Part shown: positions 63,158 through 64,000 of the stretch, piece after piece
Layout: the number at the start of each line of letters is the position of its first letter
How positions within the stretch are numbered: the first letter of the stretch is position 1
Source of the DNA: Protonemura montana
Lineage: Eukaryota > Arthropoda > Insecta > Plecoptera > Nemouridae
DNA: 64,000 bases
Assembly (NCBI GenBank): GCA_947568835.1
Contig: OX387610.1
Location: forward strand, 16,287,501-16,351,500
Direction: 5' to 3'
Program-made: the position numbers and the translations under genes
The notes under the pieces: model-generated
The model's input: the letters and a program-made list of their open reading frames with translations, nothing else
What the model was told of the DNA's origin: nothing
Databases searched by the model: none

Positions 63158-64000
63158 TCGCAAGCGCCATCTGGTGGCACCTACCGTAAGCACGTGTTGC
63201 CGGCCTCGTTTGCTCAGCAGCAAGCGCCATCTGGTGGCACCTACCGTTACCACGTGTTGCTGGCCTCGTTTGCTCAGCAGCAAGCGCCATCGGGTGGCAC
63301 CTACCGTTACCACGTGTTGCCGGCCTCGTTTGCTCAGCAGCAAGCGCCATCTGGTGGCACCTACCGTTACCACGTGTTGCTGGCCTCGTTTGCTCAGCAG
63401 CAAGCGCCATCGGGTGGCACCTACCGTTACCACGTGTTGCCGGCCTCGTTTTCTCAGCAGCAAGCGTCATCTGGTGGCACCTACCGTTACCACGTGTTGC
63501 CGGTCTCGTTTTCTCAGCAGCAAGTGCCATCTGGTGGCACCTGCCGTTACCACGTGTTGCCGGCCTCGTTTGCTCAGCAGCAAGCGCCATCGGGTGACAC
63601 CTACCGTTACCACGTGTTGCCGGCCTCGTTTGCTCAGCAGCAAGCGCCATCGGGTGGCACCTACCGTTACCACGTGTTGCCGGCCTCGTTTGCTCAGCAG
63701 CAAGTGCCATCTGGTGGCACCTACCGTTACCACGTGTTGCTGGCCTCGTTTGCTCAGCAGCAAGCGCCATCTGGTGGCACCTGCCGTTACCACGTGTTGC
63801 CGGCCTCGTTTGCTCAGCAGAAAACGCCATCGGGTGGCACCTACCGTTACCACGTGTTGCCGGCCTCGTTTGCTCAGCAGCAAGCGCCATCGGGTGGCAC
63901 CTACCGTTACCACGTGTTGCCGGCCTCGTTTGCTCAGCAGCAAGCGCCATCGGGTGGCACCTACCGTTACCACGTGTTGCCGGCCTCGTTTGCTCAGAAG
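63158..64000 (-). repeat. 60-bp minisatellite array C (CACGTG and CTCF-like), at least 14 units, runs off the window
   Basis: Plus strand as array B. CCATCTGGTGGCAC (perfect CTCF-like on minus) appears in about half the units, more than in array B. The array continues past base 64,000. Confidence 0.95.

Overview
The window is animal nuclear DNA. It has spliced genes with GT..AG introns, non-LTR retrotransposons, a pogo-type DNA transposon, two SINE-like families and an exceptional load of minisatellites. The organism cannot be named from sequence alone. Two blocks of TTAGG-type pentamer (47.6-48.9 kb and 59.9-60.7 kb) match the usual arthropod telomere motif, so an arthropod is my first guess. 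Interstitial pentamers are weak evidence, and another invertebrate is possible.

Left third (1-26 kb): this part is gene-bearing. At 14,890-23,890 (+) I can splice nine exons into an 807-codon frame with every phase matching. The protein has the complete PRDM9 order: a KRAB-like box, an SSXRD motif, a zinc knuckle, a PR/SET domain with the three tyrosines known to matter in mammalian PRDM9, a proximal zinc finger, and seven C2H2 fingers. Intron 1 holds a pogo-like transposon with terminal inverted repeats. About 20 kb upstream (2.6-4.9 kb) lies a broken second copy of the last zinc-finger exon and its 3' flank, interrupted by an 815-base insertion and abutted by a non-LTR element. Between the two copies (6.7-12.3 kb) are exons that look like an HMGXB4 (HMG2L1) homologue. 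Its C-terminal exon is intact, its middle is replaced by two non-LTR elements on the opposite strand, and its 3' UTR contains a 60-bp minisatellite. A 200-N scaffold gap lies at 24,350-24,549.

Right two thirds (26-64 kb): this part is mostly tandem repeats with unit lengths of 5, 10, 11, 15, 27, 30, 34, 36, 47, 52, 60, 68, 80, 91 and 92 bp. Several units are recognisable pieces of one 5S-rRNA-headed SINE-like element: 91 bp from the 5S-like region, 36 bp from the body, and probably 68 bp from the central domain. The 52-bp unit is a piece of a tRNA-headed element. The 60-bp unit, in three large arrays, carries a CACGTG E-box and a motif very close to the CTCF core (CCACCAGATGGCGC in the best units). 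The first array faces the other two. The only protein-coding evidence here is one exon at about 40.2-40.8 kb, encoding the N-terminus of a type II membrane protein I cannot name. Very long open frames across the arrays follow from unit lengths divisible by three and are not called as genes.

Together the window shows a probable meiotic histone methyltransferase gene beside a repeat field in which short interspersed elements appear to have been converted repeatedly into minisatellites. I infer no functional link between the two, but it can be tested.
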